Assembly (NCBI GenBank): GCA_900893395.1
Contig: CAAHFI011213946.1
Coordinates: 1-21,237 of the forward strand
Direction of reading: 5' to 3'
Length of the DNA: 21,237 nucleotides
Source: Euglena gracilis
Taxonomy: Eukaryota; Euglenozoa; Euglenophyceae; Euglenales; Euglenaceae
The notes beneath the pieces were generated by a model that was not told where the DNA came from, did no database searches, and saw nothing but the letters and a program-made list of their open reading frames with translations. The position numbers and the translations under genes were made by a program. Shown piece by piece: positions 9,055 to 21,231 of this stretch (within the stretch, counting starts at the first letter, position 1; each line of letters begins with the position of its first letter).

Positions 9055-12000
9055 TCTTTCAAAATTTGCAAGTATATGACATCCGCATGTTTTTCACACC
9101 CGTAGGCACTAATCCGGCCGGCACACTGGAATATCTATCCCTGGGAACATAATGGGAACCCCCAATCGGTTTCCAGTTTGAGGCCCATATGACCCTGTTC
9201 CTTGGGCCCAGGTGGGCTGGCCTAGTGGTACTGACATTTGGGGTCCCAGAGCACCCATCCAGATTCTTTCAAAATTTGCAAGGTATATGACATCCGCATG
9301 TTTTTCACACCCGTAGGCACTAATCCGGCCGGCACACTGGAATATCTATCCCTGGGAACATAATGGGAACCCCCAATCGGTTTCCAGTTTGAGGCCCATA
9401 TGACCCTGTTCCTTGGGCCCAGGTGGGCTGGCCTAGTGGTACTGACATTTGGGGTCCCAGAGCACCCATCCAGATTCTTTCAAAATTTGCAAGGTATATG
9501 ACATCCGCATGTTTTTCACACCCGTAGGCACTAATCCGGCCGGCACACTGGAATATCTATCCCTGGGAACATAATGGGAACCCCCAATCGGTTTCCAGTT
9601 TGAGGCCCATATGACCCTGTTCCTTGGGCCCAGGTGGGCTGGCCTAGTGGTACTGACATTTGGGGTCCCAGAGCACCCATCCAGATTCTTTCAAAATTTG
9701 CAAGGTATATGACATCCGCATGTTTTTCACACCCGTAGGCACTAATCCGGCCGGCACACTGGAATATCTATCCCTGGGAACATAATGGGAACCCCCAATC
9801 GGTTTCCAGTTTGAGGCCCATATGACCCTGTTCCTTGGGCCCAGGTGGGCTGGCCTAGTGGTACTGACATTTGGGGTCCCAGAGCACCCATCCAGATTCT
9901 TTCAAAATTTGCAAGGTATATGACATCCGCATGTTTTTCACACCCGTAGGCACTAATCCGGCCGGCACACTGGAATATCTATCCCTGGGAACATAATGGG
10001 AACCCCCAATCGGTTTCCAGTTTGAGGCCCATATGACCCTGTTCCTTGGGCCCAGGTGGGCTGGCCTAGTGGTACTGACATTTGGGGTCCCAGAGCACCC
10101 ATCCAGATTCTTTCAAAATTTGCAAGGTATATGACATCCGCATGTTTTTCACACCCGTAGGCACTAATCCGGCCGGCACACTGGAATATCTATCCCTGGG
10201 AACATAATGGGAACCCCCAATCGGTTTCCAGTTTGAGGCCCATATGACCCTGTTCCTTGGGCCCAGGTGGGCTGGCCTAGTGGTACTGACATTTGGGGTC
10301 CCAGAGCACCCATCCAGATTCTTTCAAAATTTGCAAGGTATATGACATCCGCATGTTTTTCACACCCGTAGGCACTAATCCGGCCGGCACACTGGAATAT
10401 CTATCCCTGGGAACATAATGGGAACCCCCAATCGGTTTCCAGTTTGAGGCCCATATGACCCTGTTCCTTGGGCCCAGGTGGGCTGGCCTAGTGGTACTGA
10501 CATTTGGGGTCCCAGAGCACCCATCCAGATTCTTTCAAAATTTGCAAGTATATGACATCCGCATGTTTTTCACACCCGTAGGCACTAATCCGGCCGGCAC
10601 ACTGGAATATCTATCCCTGGGAACATAATGGGAACCCCCAATCGGTTTCCAGTTTGAGGCCCATATGACCCTGTTCCTTGGGCCCAGGTGGGCTGGCCTA
10701 GTGGTACTGACATTTGGGGTCCCAGAGCACCCATCCAGATTCTTTCAAAATTTGCAAGGTATATGACATCCGCATGTTTTTCACACCCGTAGGCACTAAT
10801 CCGGCCGGCACACTGGAATATCTATCCCTGGGAACATAATGGGAACCCCCAATCGGTTTCCAGTTTGAGGCCCATATGACCCTGTTCCTTGGGCCCAGGT
10901 GGGCTGGCCTAGTGGTACTGACATTTGGGGTCCCAGAGCACCCATCCAGATTCTTTCAAAATTTGCAAGGTATATGACATCCGCATGTTTTTCACACCCG
11001 TAGGCACTAATCCGGCCGGCACACTGGAATATCTATCCCTGGGAACATAATGGGAACCCCCAATCGGTTTCCAGTTTGAGGCCCATATGACCCTGTTCCT
11101 TGGGCCCAGGTGGGCTGGCCTAGTGGTACTGACATTTGGGGTCCCAGAGCACCCATCCAGATTCTTTCAAAATTTGCAAGGTATATGACATCCGCATGTT
11201 TTTCACACCCGTAGGCACTAATCCGGCCGGCACACTGGAATATCTATCCCTGGGAACATAATGGGAACCCCAATCGGTTTCCAGTTTGAGGCCCATATGA
11301 CCCTGTTCCTTGGGCCCAGGTGGGCTGGCCTAGTGGTACTGACATTTGGGGTCCCAGAGCACCCATCCAGATTCTTTCAAAATTTGCAAGTATATGACAT
11401 CCGCATGTTTTTCACACCCGTAGGCACTAATCCGGCCGGCACACTGGAATATCTATCCCTGGGAACATAATGGGAACCCCCAATCGGTTTCCAGTTTGAG
11501 GCCCATATGACCCTGTTCCTTGGGCCCAGGTGGGCTGCCTAGTGGTACTGACATTTGGGGTCCCAGAGCACCCATCCAGATTCTTTCAAAATTTGCAAGG
11601 TATATGACATCCGCATGTTTTTCACACCCGTAGGCACTAATCCGGCCGGCACACTGGAATATCTATCCCTGGGAACATAATGGGAACCCCCAATCGGTTT
11701 CCAGTTTGAGGCCCATATGACCCTGTTCCTTGGGCCCAGGTGGGCTGGCCTAGTGGTACTGACATTTGGGGTCCCAGAGCACCCATCCAGATTCTTTCAA
11801 AATTTGCAAGGTATATGACATCCGCATGTTTTTCACACCCGTAGGCACTAATCCGGCCGGCACACTGGAATATCTATCCCTGGGAACATAATGGGAACCC
11901 CCAATCGGTTTCCAGTTTGAGGCCCATATGACCCTGTTCCTTGGGCCCAGGTGGGCTGGCCTAGTGGTACTGACATTTGGGGTCCCAGAGCACCCATCCA

Positions 12001-13901
12001 GATTCTTTCAAAATTTGCAAGGTATATGACATCCGCATGTTTTTCACACCCGTAGGCACTAATCCGGCCGGCACACTGGAATATCTATCCCTGGGAACAT
12101 AATGGGAACCCCCAATCGGTTTCCAGTTTGAGGCCCATATGACCCTGTTCCTTGGGCCCAGGTGGGCTGGCCTAGTGGTACTGACATTTGGGGTCCCAGA
12201 GCACCCATCCAGATTCTTTCAAAATTTGCAAGGTATATGACATCCGCATGTTTTTCACACCCGTAGGCACTAATCCGGCCGGCACACTGGAATATCTATC
12301 CCTGGGAACATAATGGGAACCCCCAATCGGTTTCCAGTTTGAGGCCCATATGACCCTGTTCCTTGGGCCCAGGTGGGCTGGCCTAGTGGTACTGACATTT
12401 GGGGTCCCAGAGCACCCATCCAGATTCTTTCAAAATTTGCAAGGTATATGACATCCGCATGTTTTTCACACCCGTAGGCACTAATCCGGCCGGCACACTG
12501 GAATATCTATCCCTGGGAACATAATGGGAACCCCCAATCGGTTTCCAGTTTGAGGCCCATATGACCCTGTTCCTTGGGCCCAGGTGGGCTGGCCTAGTGG
12601 TACTGACATTTGGGGTCCCAGAGCACCCATCCAGATTCTTTCAAAATTTGCAAGGTATATGACATCCGCATGTTTTTCACACCCGTAGGCACTAATCCGG
12701 CCGGCACACTGGAATATCTATCCCTGGGAACATAATGGGAACCCCCAATCGGTTTCCAGTTTGAGGCCCATATGACCCTGTTCCTTGGGCCCAGGTGGGC
12801 TGGCCTAGTGGTACTGACATTTGGGGTCCCAGAGCACCCATCCAGATTCTTTCAAAATTTGCAAGGTATATGACATCCGCATGTTTTTCACACCCGTAGG
12901 CACTAATCCGGCCGGCACACTGGAATATCTATCCCTGGGAACATAATGGGAACCCCCAATCGGTTTCCAGTTTGAGGCCCATATGACCCTGTTCCTTGGG
13001 CCCAGGTGGGCTGGCCTAGTGGTACTGACATTTGGGGTCCCAGAGCACCCATCCAGATTCTTTCAAAATTTGCAAGGTATATGACATCCGCATGTTTTTC
13101 ACACCCGTAGGCACTAATCCGGCCGGCACACTGGAATATCTATCCCTGGGAACATAATGGGAACCCCCAATCGGTTTCCAGTTTGAGGCCCATATGACCC
13201 TGTTCCTTGGGCCCAGGTGGGCTGGCCTAGTGGTACTGACATTTGGGGTCCCAGAGCACCCATCCAGATTCTTTCAAAATTTGCAAGGTATATGACATCC
13301 GCATGTTTTTCACACCCGTAGGCACTAATCCGGCCGGCACACTGGAATATCTATCCCTGGGAACATAATGGGAACCCCCAATCGGTTTCCAGTTTGAGGC
13401 CCATATGACCCTGTTCCTTGGGCCCAGGTGGGCTGGCCTAGTGGTACTGACATTTGGGGTCCCAGAGCACCCATCCAGATTCTTTCAAAATTTGCAAGGT
13501 ATATGACATCCGCATGTTTTTCACACCCGTAGGCACTAATCCGGCCGGCACACTGGAATATCTATCCCTGGGAACATAATGGGAACCCCCAATCGGTTTC
13601 CAGTTTGAGGCCCATATGACCCTGTTCCTTGGGCCCAGGTGGGCTGCCTAGTGGTACTGACATTTGGGGTCCCAGAGCACCCATCCAGATTCTTTCAAAA
13701 TTTGCAAGGTATATGACATCCGCATGTTTTTCACACCCGTAGGCACTAATCCGGCCGGCACACTGGAATATCTATCCCTGGGAACATAATGGGAACCCCC
13801 AATCGGTTTCCAGTTTGAGGCCCATATGACCCTGTTCCTTGGGCCCAGGTGGGCTGGCCTAGTGGTACTGACATTTGGGGTCCCAGAGCACCCATCCAGA
13901 T
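9055..13901. repeat. Near-homogeneous core: monomers 44-66 with rare single-base losses
   Basis: These 23 monomers span 4847 bp, six bases fewer than 23 x 211. The six losses are at site A ('gcaagtat') in the monomers starting 9055, 10531 and 11373, one C of the C5 run in the monomer starting 11163, and site E ('gctgcc') in those starting 11373 and 13481. All else matches the core reference. Five of the six losses fall exactly on diagnostic sites that differ between core and flank types. Confidence 0.9.
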
Positions 13902-16900
13902 TCTTTCAAAATTTGCAAGTATATGACATCCGCATGTTTTTCACACCCGTAGGCACTAATCCGGCCGGCACACTGGAATATCTATCCCTGGGAACATAAT
14001 GGGAACCCCCAATCGGTTTCCAGTTTGAGGCCCATATGACCCTGTTCCTTGGGCCCAGGTGGGCTGGCCTAGTGGTACTGACATTTGGGGTCCCAGAGCA
14101 CCCATCCAGATTCTTTCAAAATTTGCAAGTATATGACATCCGCATGTTTTTCACACCCGTAGGCACTAATCCGGCCGGCACACTGGAATATCTATCCCTG
14201 GGAACATAATGGGAACCCCCAATCGGTTTCCAGTTTGAGGCCCATATGACCCTGTTCCTTGGGCCCAGGTGGGCTGCCTAGTGGTACTGACATTTGGGGT
14301 CCCAGAGCACCCATCCAGATTCTTTCAAAATTTGCAAGTATATGACATCCGCATGTTTTTCACACCCGTAGGCACTAATCCGGCCGGCACACTGGAATAT
14401 CTATCCCTGGGAACATAATGGGAACCCCCAATCGGTTTCCAGTTTGAGGCCCATATGACCCTGTTCCTTGGGCCCAGGTGGGCTGGCCTAGTGGTACTGA
14501 CATTTGGGGTCCCAGAGCACCCATCCAGATTCTTTCAAAATTTGCAAGTATATGACATCCGCATGTTTTTCACACCCGTAGGCACTAATCCGGCCGGCAC
14601 ACTGGAATATCTATCCCTGGGAACATAATGGGAACCCCCAATCGGTTTCCAGTTTGAGGCCCATATGACCCTGTTCCTTGGGCCCAGGTGGGCTGGCCTA
14701 GTGGTACTGACATTTGGGGTCCCAGAGCACCCATCCAGATTCTTTCAAAATTTGCAAGGTATATGACATCCGCATGTTTTTCACACCCGTAGGCACTAAT
14801 CCGGCCGGCACACTGGAATATCTATCCCTGGGAACATAATGGGAACCCCCAATCGGTTTCCAGTTTGAGGCCCATATGACCCTGTTCCTTGGGCCCAGGT
14901 GGGCTGGCCTAGTGGTACTGACATTTGGGGTCCCAGAGCACCCATCCAGATTCTTTCAAAATTTGCAAGTATATGACATCCGCATGTTTTTCACACCCGT
15001 AGGCACTAATCCGGCCGGCACACTGGAATATCTATCCCTGGGAACATAATGGGAACCCCCAATCGGTTTCCAGTTTGAGGCCCATATGACCCTGTTCCTT
15101 GGGCCCAGGTGGGCTGGCCTAGTGGTACTGACATTTGGGGTCCCAGAGCACCCATCCAGATTCTTTCAAAATTTGCAAGGTATATGACATCCGCATGTTT
15201 TTCACACCCGTAGGCACTAATCCGGCCGGCACACTGGAATATCTATCCCTGGGAACATAATGGGAACCCCCAATCGGTTTCCAGTTTGAGGCCCATATGA
15301 CCCTGTTCCTTGGGCCCAGGTGGGCTGGCCTAGTGGTACTGACATTTGGGGTCCCAGAGCACCCATCCAGATTCTTTCAAAATTTGCAAGTATATGACAT
15401 CCGCATGTTTTTCACACCCGTAGGCACTAATCCGGCCGGCACACTGGAATATCTATCCCTGGGAACATAATGGGAACCCCCAATCGGTTTCCAGTTTGAG
15501 GCCCATATGACCCTGTTCCTTGGGCCCAGGTGGGCTGGCCTAGTGGTACTGACATTTGGGGTCCCAGAGCACCCATCCAGATTCTTTCAAAATTTGCAAG
15601 GTATATGACATCCGCATGTTTTTCACACCCGTAGGCACTAATCCGGCCGGCACACTGGAATATCTATCCCTGGGAACATAATGGGAACCCCCAATCGGTT
15701 TCCAGTTTGAGGCCCATATGACCCTGTTCCTTGGGCCCAGGTGGGCTGCCTAGTGGTACTCACATTTGGGGTCCCAGAGCACCCATCCAGATTCTTTCAA
15801 AATTTGCAAGGTATATGACATCCGCATGTTTTTCACACCCGTAGGCACTAATCCGGCCGGCACACTGGAATATCTATCCCTGGGAACATAATGGGAACCC
15901 CCAATCGGTTTCCAGTTTGAGGCCCATATGACCCTGTTCCTTGGGCCCAGGTGGGCTGCCTAGTGGTACTGACATTTGGGGTCCCAGAGCACCCATCCAG
16001 ATTCTTTCAAAATTTGCAAGTATATGACATCCGCATGTTTTTCACACCCGTAGGCACTAATCCGGCCGGCACACTGGAATATCTATCCCTGGGAACATAA
16101 TGGGAACCCCCAATCGGTTTCCAGTTTGAGGCCCATATGACCCTGTTCCTTGGGCCCAGGTGGGCTGACCTAGTGGTACTGACATTTGGGGTCCCAGAGC
16201 ACCCATCCAGATTCTTTCAAAATTTGCAAGTATATGACATCCGCATGTTTTTCACACCCGTAGGCACTAATCCGGCCGGCACACTGGAATATCTATCCCT
16301 GGGAACATAATGGGAACCCCCAATCGGTTTCCAGTTTGAGGCCCATATGACCCTGTTCCTTGGGCCCAGGTGGGCTGGCCTAGTGGTACTCACATTTGGG
16401 GTCCCAGAGCACCCATCCAGATTCTTTCAAAATTTGCAAGTATATGACATCCGCATGTTTTTCACACCCGTAGGCACTAATCCGGCCGGCACACTGGAAT
16501 ATCTATCCCTGGGAACATAATGGGAACCCCCAATCGGTTTCCAGTTTGAGGCCCATATGACCCTTCCTTGGGCCCAGGTGGGCTGGCCTAGTGGTACTGA
16601 CATTTGGGGTCCCAGAGCACCCATCCAGATTCTTTCAAAATTTGCAAGTATATGACATCCGCATGTTTTTCACACCCGTAGGCACTAATCCGGCCGGCAC
16701 ACTGGAATATCTATCCCTGGGAACATAATGGGAACCCCCAATCGGTTTCCAGTTTGAGGCCCATATGACCCTCCTTGGGCCCAGGTGGGCTGCCTAGTGG
16801 TACTCACATTTGGGGTCCCAGAGCACCCATCCAGATTCTTTCAAAATTTGCAAGTATATGACATCCGCATGTTTTTCACACCCGTAGGCACTAATCCGGC

Positions 16901-18931
16901 CGGCACACTGGAATATCTATCCCTGGGAACATAATGGGAACCCCCAATCGGTTTCCAGTTTGAGGCCCATATGACCCTGTTCCTTGGGCCCAGGTGGGCT
17001 GCCTAGTGGTACTGACATTTGGGGTCCCAGAGCACCCATCCAGATTCTTTCAAAATTTGCAAGTATATGACATCCGCATGTTTTTCACACCCGTAGGCAC
17101 TAATCCGGCCGGCACACTGGAATATCTATCCCTGGGAACATAATGGGAACCCCCAATCGGTTTCCAGTTTGAGGCCCATATGACCCTATCCTTGGGCCCA
17201 GGTGGGCTGACCTAGTGGTACTCACATTTGGGGTCCCAGAGCACCCATCCAGATTCTTTCAAAATTTGCAAGTATATGACATCCGCATGTTTTTCACACC
17301 CGTAGGCACTAATCCGGCCGGCACACTGGAATATCTATCCCTGGGAACATAATGGGAACCCCCAATCGGTTTCCAGTTTGAGGCCCATATGACCCTGTTC
17401 CTTGGGCCCAGGTGGGCTGACCTAGTGGTACTGACATTTGGGGTCCCAGAGCACCCATCCAGATTCTTTCAAAATTTGCAAGTATATGACATCCGCATGT
17501 TTTTCACACCCGTAGGCACTAATCCGGCCGGCACACTGGAATATCTATCCCTGGGAACATAATGGGAACCCCCAATCGGTTTCCAGTTTGAGGCCCATAT
17601 GACCCTGTTCCTTGGGCCCAGGTGGGCTGGCCTAGTGGTACTGACATTTGGGGTCCCAGAGCACCCATCCAGATTCTTTCAAAATTTGCAAGGTATATGA
17701 CATCCGCATGTTTTTCACACCCGTAGGCACTAATCCGGCCGGCACACTGGAATATCTATCCCTGGGAACATAATGGGAACCCCCAATCGGTTTCCAGTTT
17801 GAGGCCCATATGACCCTGTTCCTTGGGCCCAGGTGGGCTGGCCTAGTGGTACTGACATTTGGGGTCCCAGAGCACCCATCCAGATTCTTTCAAAATTTGC
17901 AAGTATATGACATCCGCATGTTTTTCACACCCGTAGGCACTAATCCGGCCGGCACACTGGAATATCTATCCCTGGGAACATAATGGGAACCCCCAATCGG
18001 TTTCCAGTTTGAGGCCCATATGACCCTGTTCCTTGGGCCCAGGTGGGCTGCCTAGTGGTACTCACATTTGGGGTCCCAGAGCACCCATCCAGATTCTTTC
18101 AAAATTTGCAAGTATATGACATCCGCATGTTTTTCACACCCGTAGGCACTAATCCGGCCGGCACACTGGAATATCTATCCCTGGGAACATAATGGGAACC
18201 CCCAATCGGTTTCCAGTTTGAGCCCATATGACCCTGTTCCTTGGGCCCAGGTGGGCTGGCCTAGTGGTACTGACATTTGGGGTCCCAGAGCACCCATCCA
18301 GATTCTTTCAAAATTTGCAAGTATATGACATCCGCATGTTTTTCACACCCGTAGGCACTAATCCGGCCGGCACACTGGAATACTATCCCTGGGAACATAA
18401 TGGGAACCCCCAATCGGTTTCCAGTTTGAGGCCCATATGACCCTGTTCCTTGGGCCCAGGTGGGCTGGCCTAGTGGTACTGACATTTGGGGTCCCAGAGC
18501 ACCCATCCAGATTCTTTCAAAATTTGCAAGTATATGACATCCGCATGTTTTTCACACCCGTAGGCACTAATCCGGCCGGCACACTGGAATATCTATCCCT
18601 GGGAACATAATGGGAACCCCCAATCGGTTTCCAGTTTGAGGCCCATATGACCCTATTCCTTGGGCCCAGGTGGGCTGACCTAGTGGTACTGACATTTGGG
18701 GTCCCAGAGCACCCATCCAGATTCTTTCAAAATTTGCAAGTATATGACATCCGCATGTTTTTCACACCCGTAGGCACTAATCCGGCCGGCACACTGGAAT
18801 ATCTATCCCTGGGAACATAATGGGAACCCCCAATCGGTTTCCAGTTTGAGCCCATATGACCCTGTTCCTTGGGCCCAGGTGGGCTGGCCTAGTGGTACTC
18901 ACATTTGGGGTCCCAGAGCACCCATCCAGAT
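13902..18931. repeat. Right mixed zone: monomers 67-90
   Basis: These 24 monomers are mostly 209-210 bp, with extremes of 206 (start 16631) and 208 (start 16423). Most have 'gcaagtat' at A, interspersed with core 'gcaaggtat' units at 14741, 15162, 15583, 15793 and 17675. Site E alternates between 'gctggcc', 'gctgcc' and 'gctgacc'; F switches between 'actgac' and 'actcac'; D shows 'ctgttcc', 'cttcc', 'ctcc', 'ctatcc' and 'ctattcc'. Changes outside the seven diagnostic sites are essentially absent. I see no regular multi-monomer period in the order of states. Confidence 0.88.
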
Positions 18932-19973
18932 TCTTTCAAAATTTGCAAGGTATATGACATCCGCATGTTTTTCACACCCGTAGGCACTAATCCGGCCGGC
19001 ACACTGGAATACCTATCCCTGGGAACATAATGGGAACCCCCAATCGGTTTCCAGTTTGAGCCCATATGACCCTGTTCCTTGGGCCCAGGTGGGCTGCCTA
19101 GTGGTACTCACATTTGGGGTCCCAGAGCACCCATCCAGATTCTTTCAAAATTTGCAAGTTATATGACATCCGCATGTTTTTCACACCCGTAGGCACTAAT
19201 CCGGCCGGCACACTGGAATACCTATCCCTGGGAACATAATGGGAACCCCCAATCGGTTTCCAGTTTGAGCCCATATGACCCTTCCTTGGGCCCAGGTGGG
19301 CTGCCTAGTGGTACTCACATTTGGGGTCCCAGAGCACCCATCCAGATTCTTTCAAAATTTGCAAGTATATGACATCCGCATGTTTTTCACACCCGTAGGC
19401 ACTAATCCGGCCGGCACACTGGAATACTATCCCTGGGAACATAATGGGAACCCCCAATCGGTTTCCAGTTTGAGGCCCATATGACCCTATACCTTGGGCC
19501 CAGGTGGGCTGGCCTAGTGGTACTGACATTTGGGGTCCCAGAGCACCCATCCAGATTCTTTCAAAATTTGCAAGTATATGACATCCGCATGTTTTTCACA
19601 CCCGTAGGCACTAATCCGGCCGGCACACTGGAATATCTATCCCTGGGAACATAATGGGAACCCCCAATCGGTTTCCAGTTTGAGGCCCATATGACCCTTC
19701 CTTGGGCCCAGGTGGGCTGCCTAGTGGTACTGACATTTGGGGTCCCAGAGCACCCATCCAGATTCTTTCAAAATTTGCAAGGTATATGACATCCGCATGT
19801 TTTTCACACCCGTAGGCACTAATCCGGCCGGCACACTGGAATACTATCCCTGGGAACATAATGGGAACCCCCAATCGGTTTCCAGTTTGAGGCCCATATG
19901 ACCCTGTTCCTTGGGCCCAGGTGGGCTGACCTAGTGGTACTCACATTTGGGGTCCCAGAGCACCCATCCAGAT
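18932..19973. repeat. Right transition zone: monomers 91-95
   Basis: Monomers start at 18932, 19141, 19348, 19557 and 19764. The flank state 'acctatc' at B first appears on this side in monomer 91. 'gcaagtta' at A appears in monomer 92 and 'ctatacc' at D in monomer 93, while monomers 94 and 95 return partly to core states. Two monomers have 'actatccc' at B, with neither c nor t present at the variant position, and two have 'cccttcc' at D. This patchwork joins the core to the clean flank type. Confidence 0.85.
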
Positions 19974-21231
19974 TCTTTCAAAATTTGCAAGTTATATGAC
20001 ATCCGCATGTTTTTCACACCCGTAGGCACTAATCCGGCCGGCACACTGGAATACCTATCCCTGGGAACATAATGGGAACCCCCAATCGGTTTCCAGTTTG
20101 AGCCCCATATGACCCTATACCTTGGGCCCAGGTGGGCTGACCTAGTGGTACTCACATTTGGGGTCCCAGAGCACCCATCCAGATTCTTTCAAAATTTGCA
20201 AGTTATATGACATCCGCATGTTTTTCACACCCGTAGGCACTAATCCGGCCGGCACACTGGAATACCTATCCCTGGGAACATAATGGGAACCCCCAATCGG
20301 TTTCCAGTTTGAGCCCATATGACCCTATACCTTGGGCCCAGGTGGGCTGACCTAGTGGTACTCACATTTGGGGTCCCAGAGCACCCATCCAGATTCTTTC
20401 AAAATTTGCAAGTTATATGACATCCGCATGTTTTTCACACCCGTAGGCACTAATCCGGCCGGCACACTGGAATACCTATCCCTGGGAACATAATGGGAAC
20501 CCCCAATCGGTTTCCAGTTTGAGCCCATATGACCCTATACCTTGGGCCCAGGTGGGCTGACCTAGTGGTACTCACATTTGGGGTCCCAGAGCACCCATCC
20601 AGATTCTTTCAAAATTTGCAAGTTATATGACATCCGCATGTTTTTACACCCGTAGGCACTAATCCGGCCGGCACACTGGAATACCTATCCCTGGGAACAT
20701 AATGGGAACCCCCAATCGGTTTCCAGTTTGAGCCCATATGACCCTACCTTGGGCCCAGGTGGGCTGACCTAGTGGTACTCACATTTGGGGTCCCAGAGCA
20801 CCCATCCAGATTCTTTCAAAATTTGCAAGTTATATGACATCCGCATGTTTTTCACACCCGTAGGCACTAATCCGGCCGGCACACTGGAATACCTATCCCT
20901 GGGAACATAATGGGAACCCCCAATCGGTTTCCAGTTTGAGCCCATATGACCCTATACCTTGGGCCCAGGTGGGCTGACCTAGTGGTACTCACATTTGGGG
21001 TCCCAGAGCACCCATCCAGATTCTTTCAAAATTTGCAAGTTATATGACATCCGCATGTTTTTCACACCCGTAGGCACTAATCCGGCCGGCACACTGGAAT
21101 ACCTATCCCTGGGAACATAATGGGAACCCCCAATCGGTTTCCAGTTTGAGGCCCATATGACCCTATACCTTGGGCCCAGGTGGCTGACCTAGTGGTACTC
21201 ACATTTGGGGTCCCAGAGCACCCATCCAGAT
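19974..21231. repeat. Right array edge: six flank-type monomers (mostly 210 bp)
   Basis: Monomers 96-101 start at 19974, 20185, 20395, 20605, 20812 and 21022. They carry t19, c81, a single g at C (except monomer 101, which has 'gaggccc', and 96, which has 'gagcccc'), 'ctatacc', 'gctgacc' and 'actcac'. Monomers 97, 98 and 100 look identical and define the flank type, which differs from the core by six substitutions and one inserted base (about 3%). Monomer 99 is 207 bp after small losses in 'gtttttacacc' and 'ccctacctt'; monomer 101 has 'ggtggctg'. Flank-type states also occur at the far left edge, 18 kb away. Confidence 0.9.

Noticed and set aside
11261-20155. Frames of 65-87 codons on both strands at 11261, 16427, 18228-18506, 19275-19874 and 19931
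   Set aside because: Each overlaps units that lost a base, several overlap each other on opposite strands, and all encode the same repeat-derived peptide segments.
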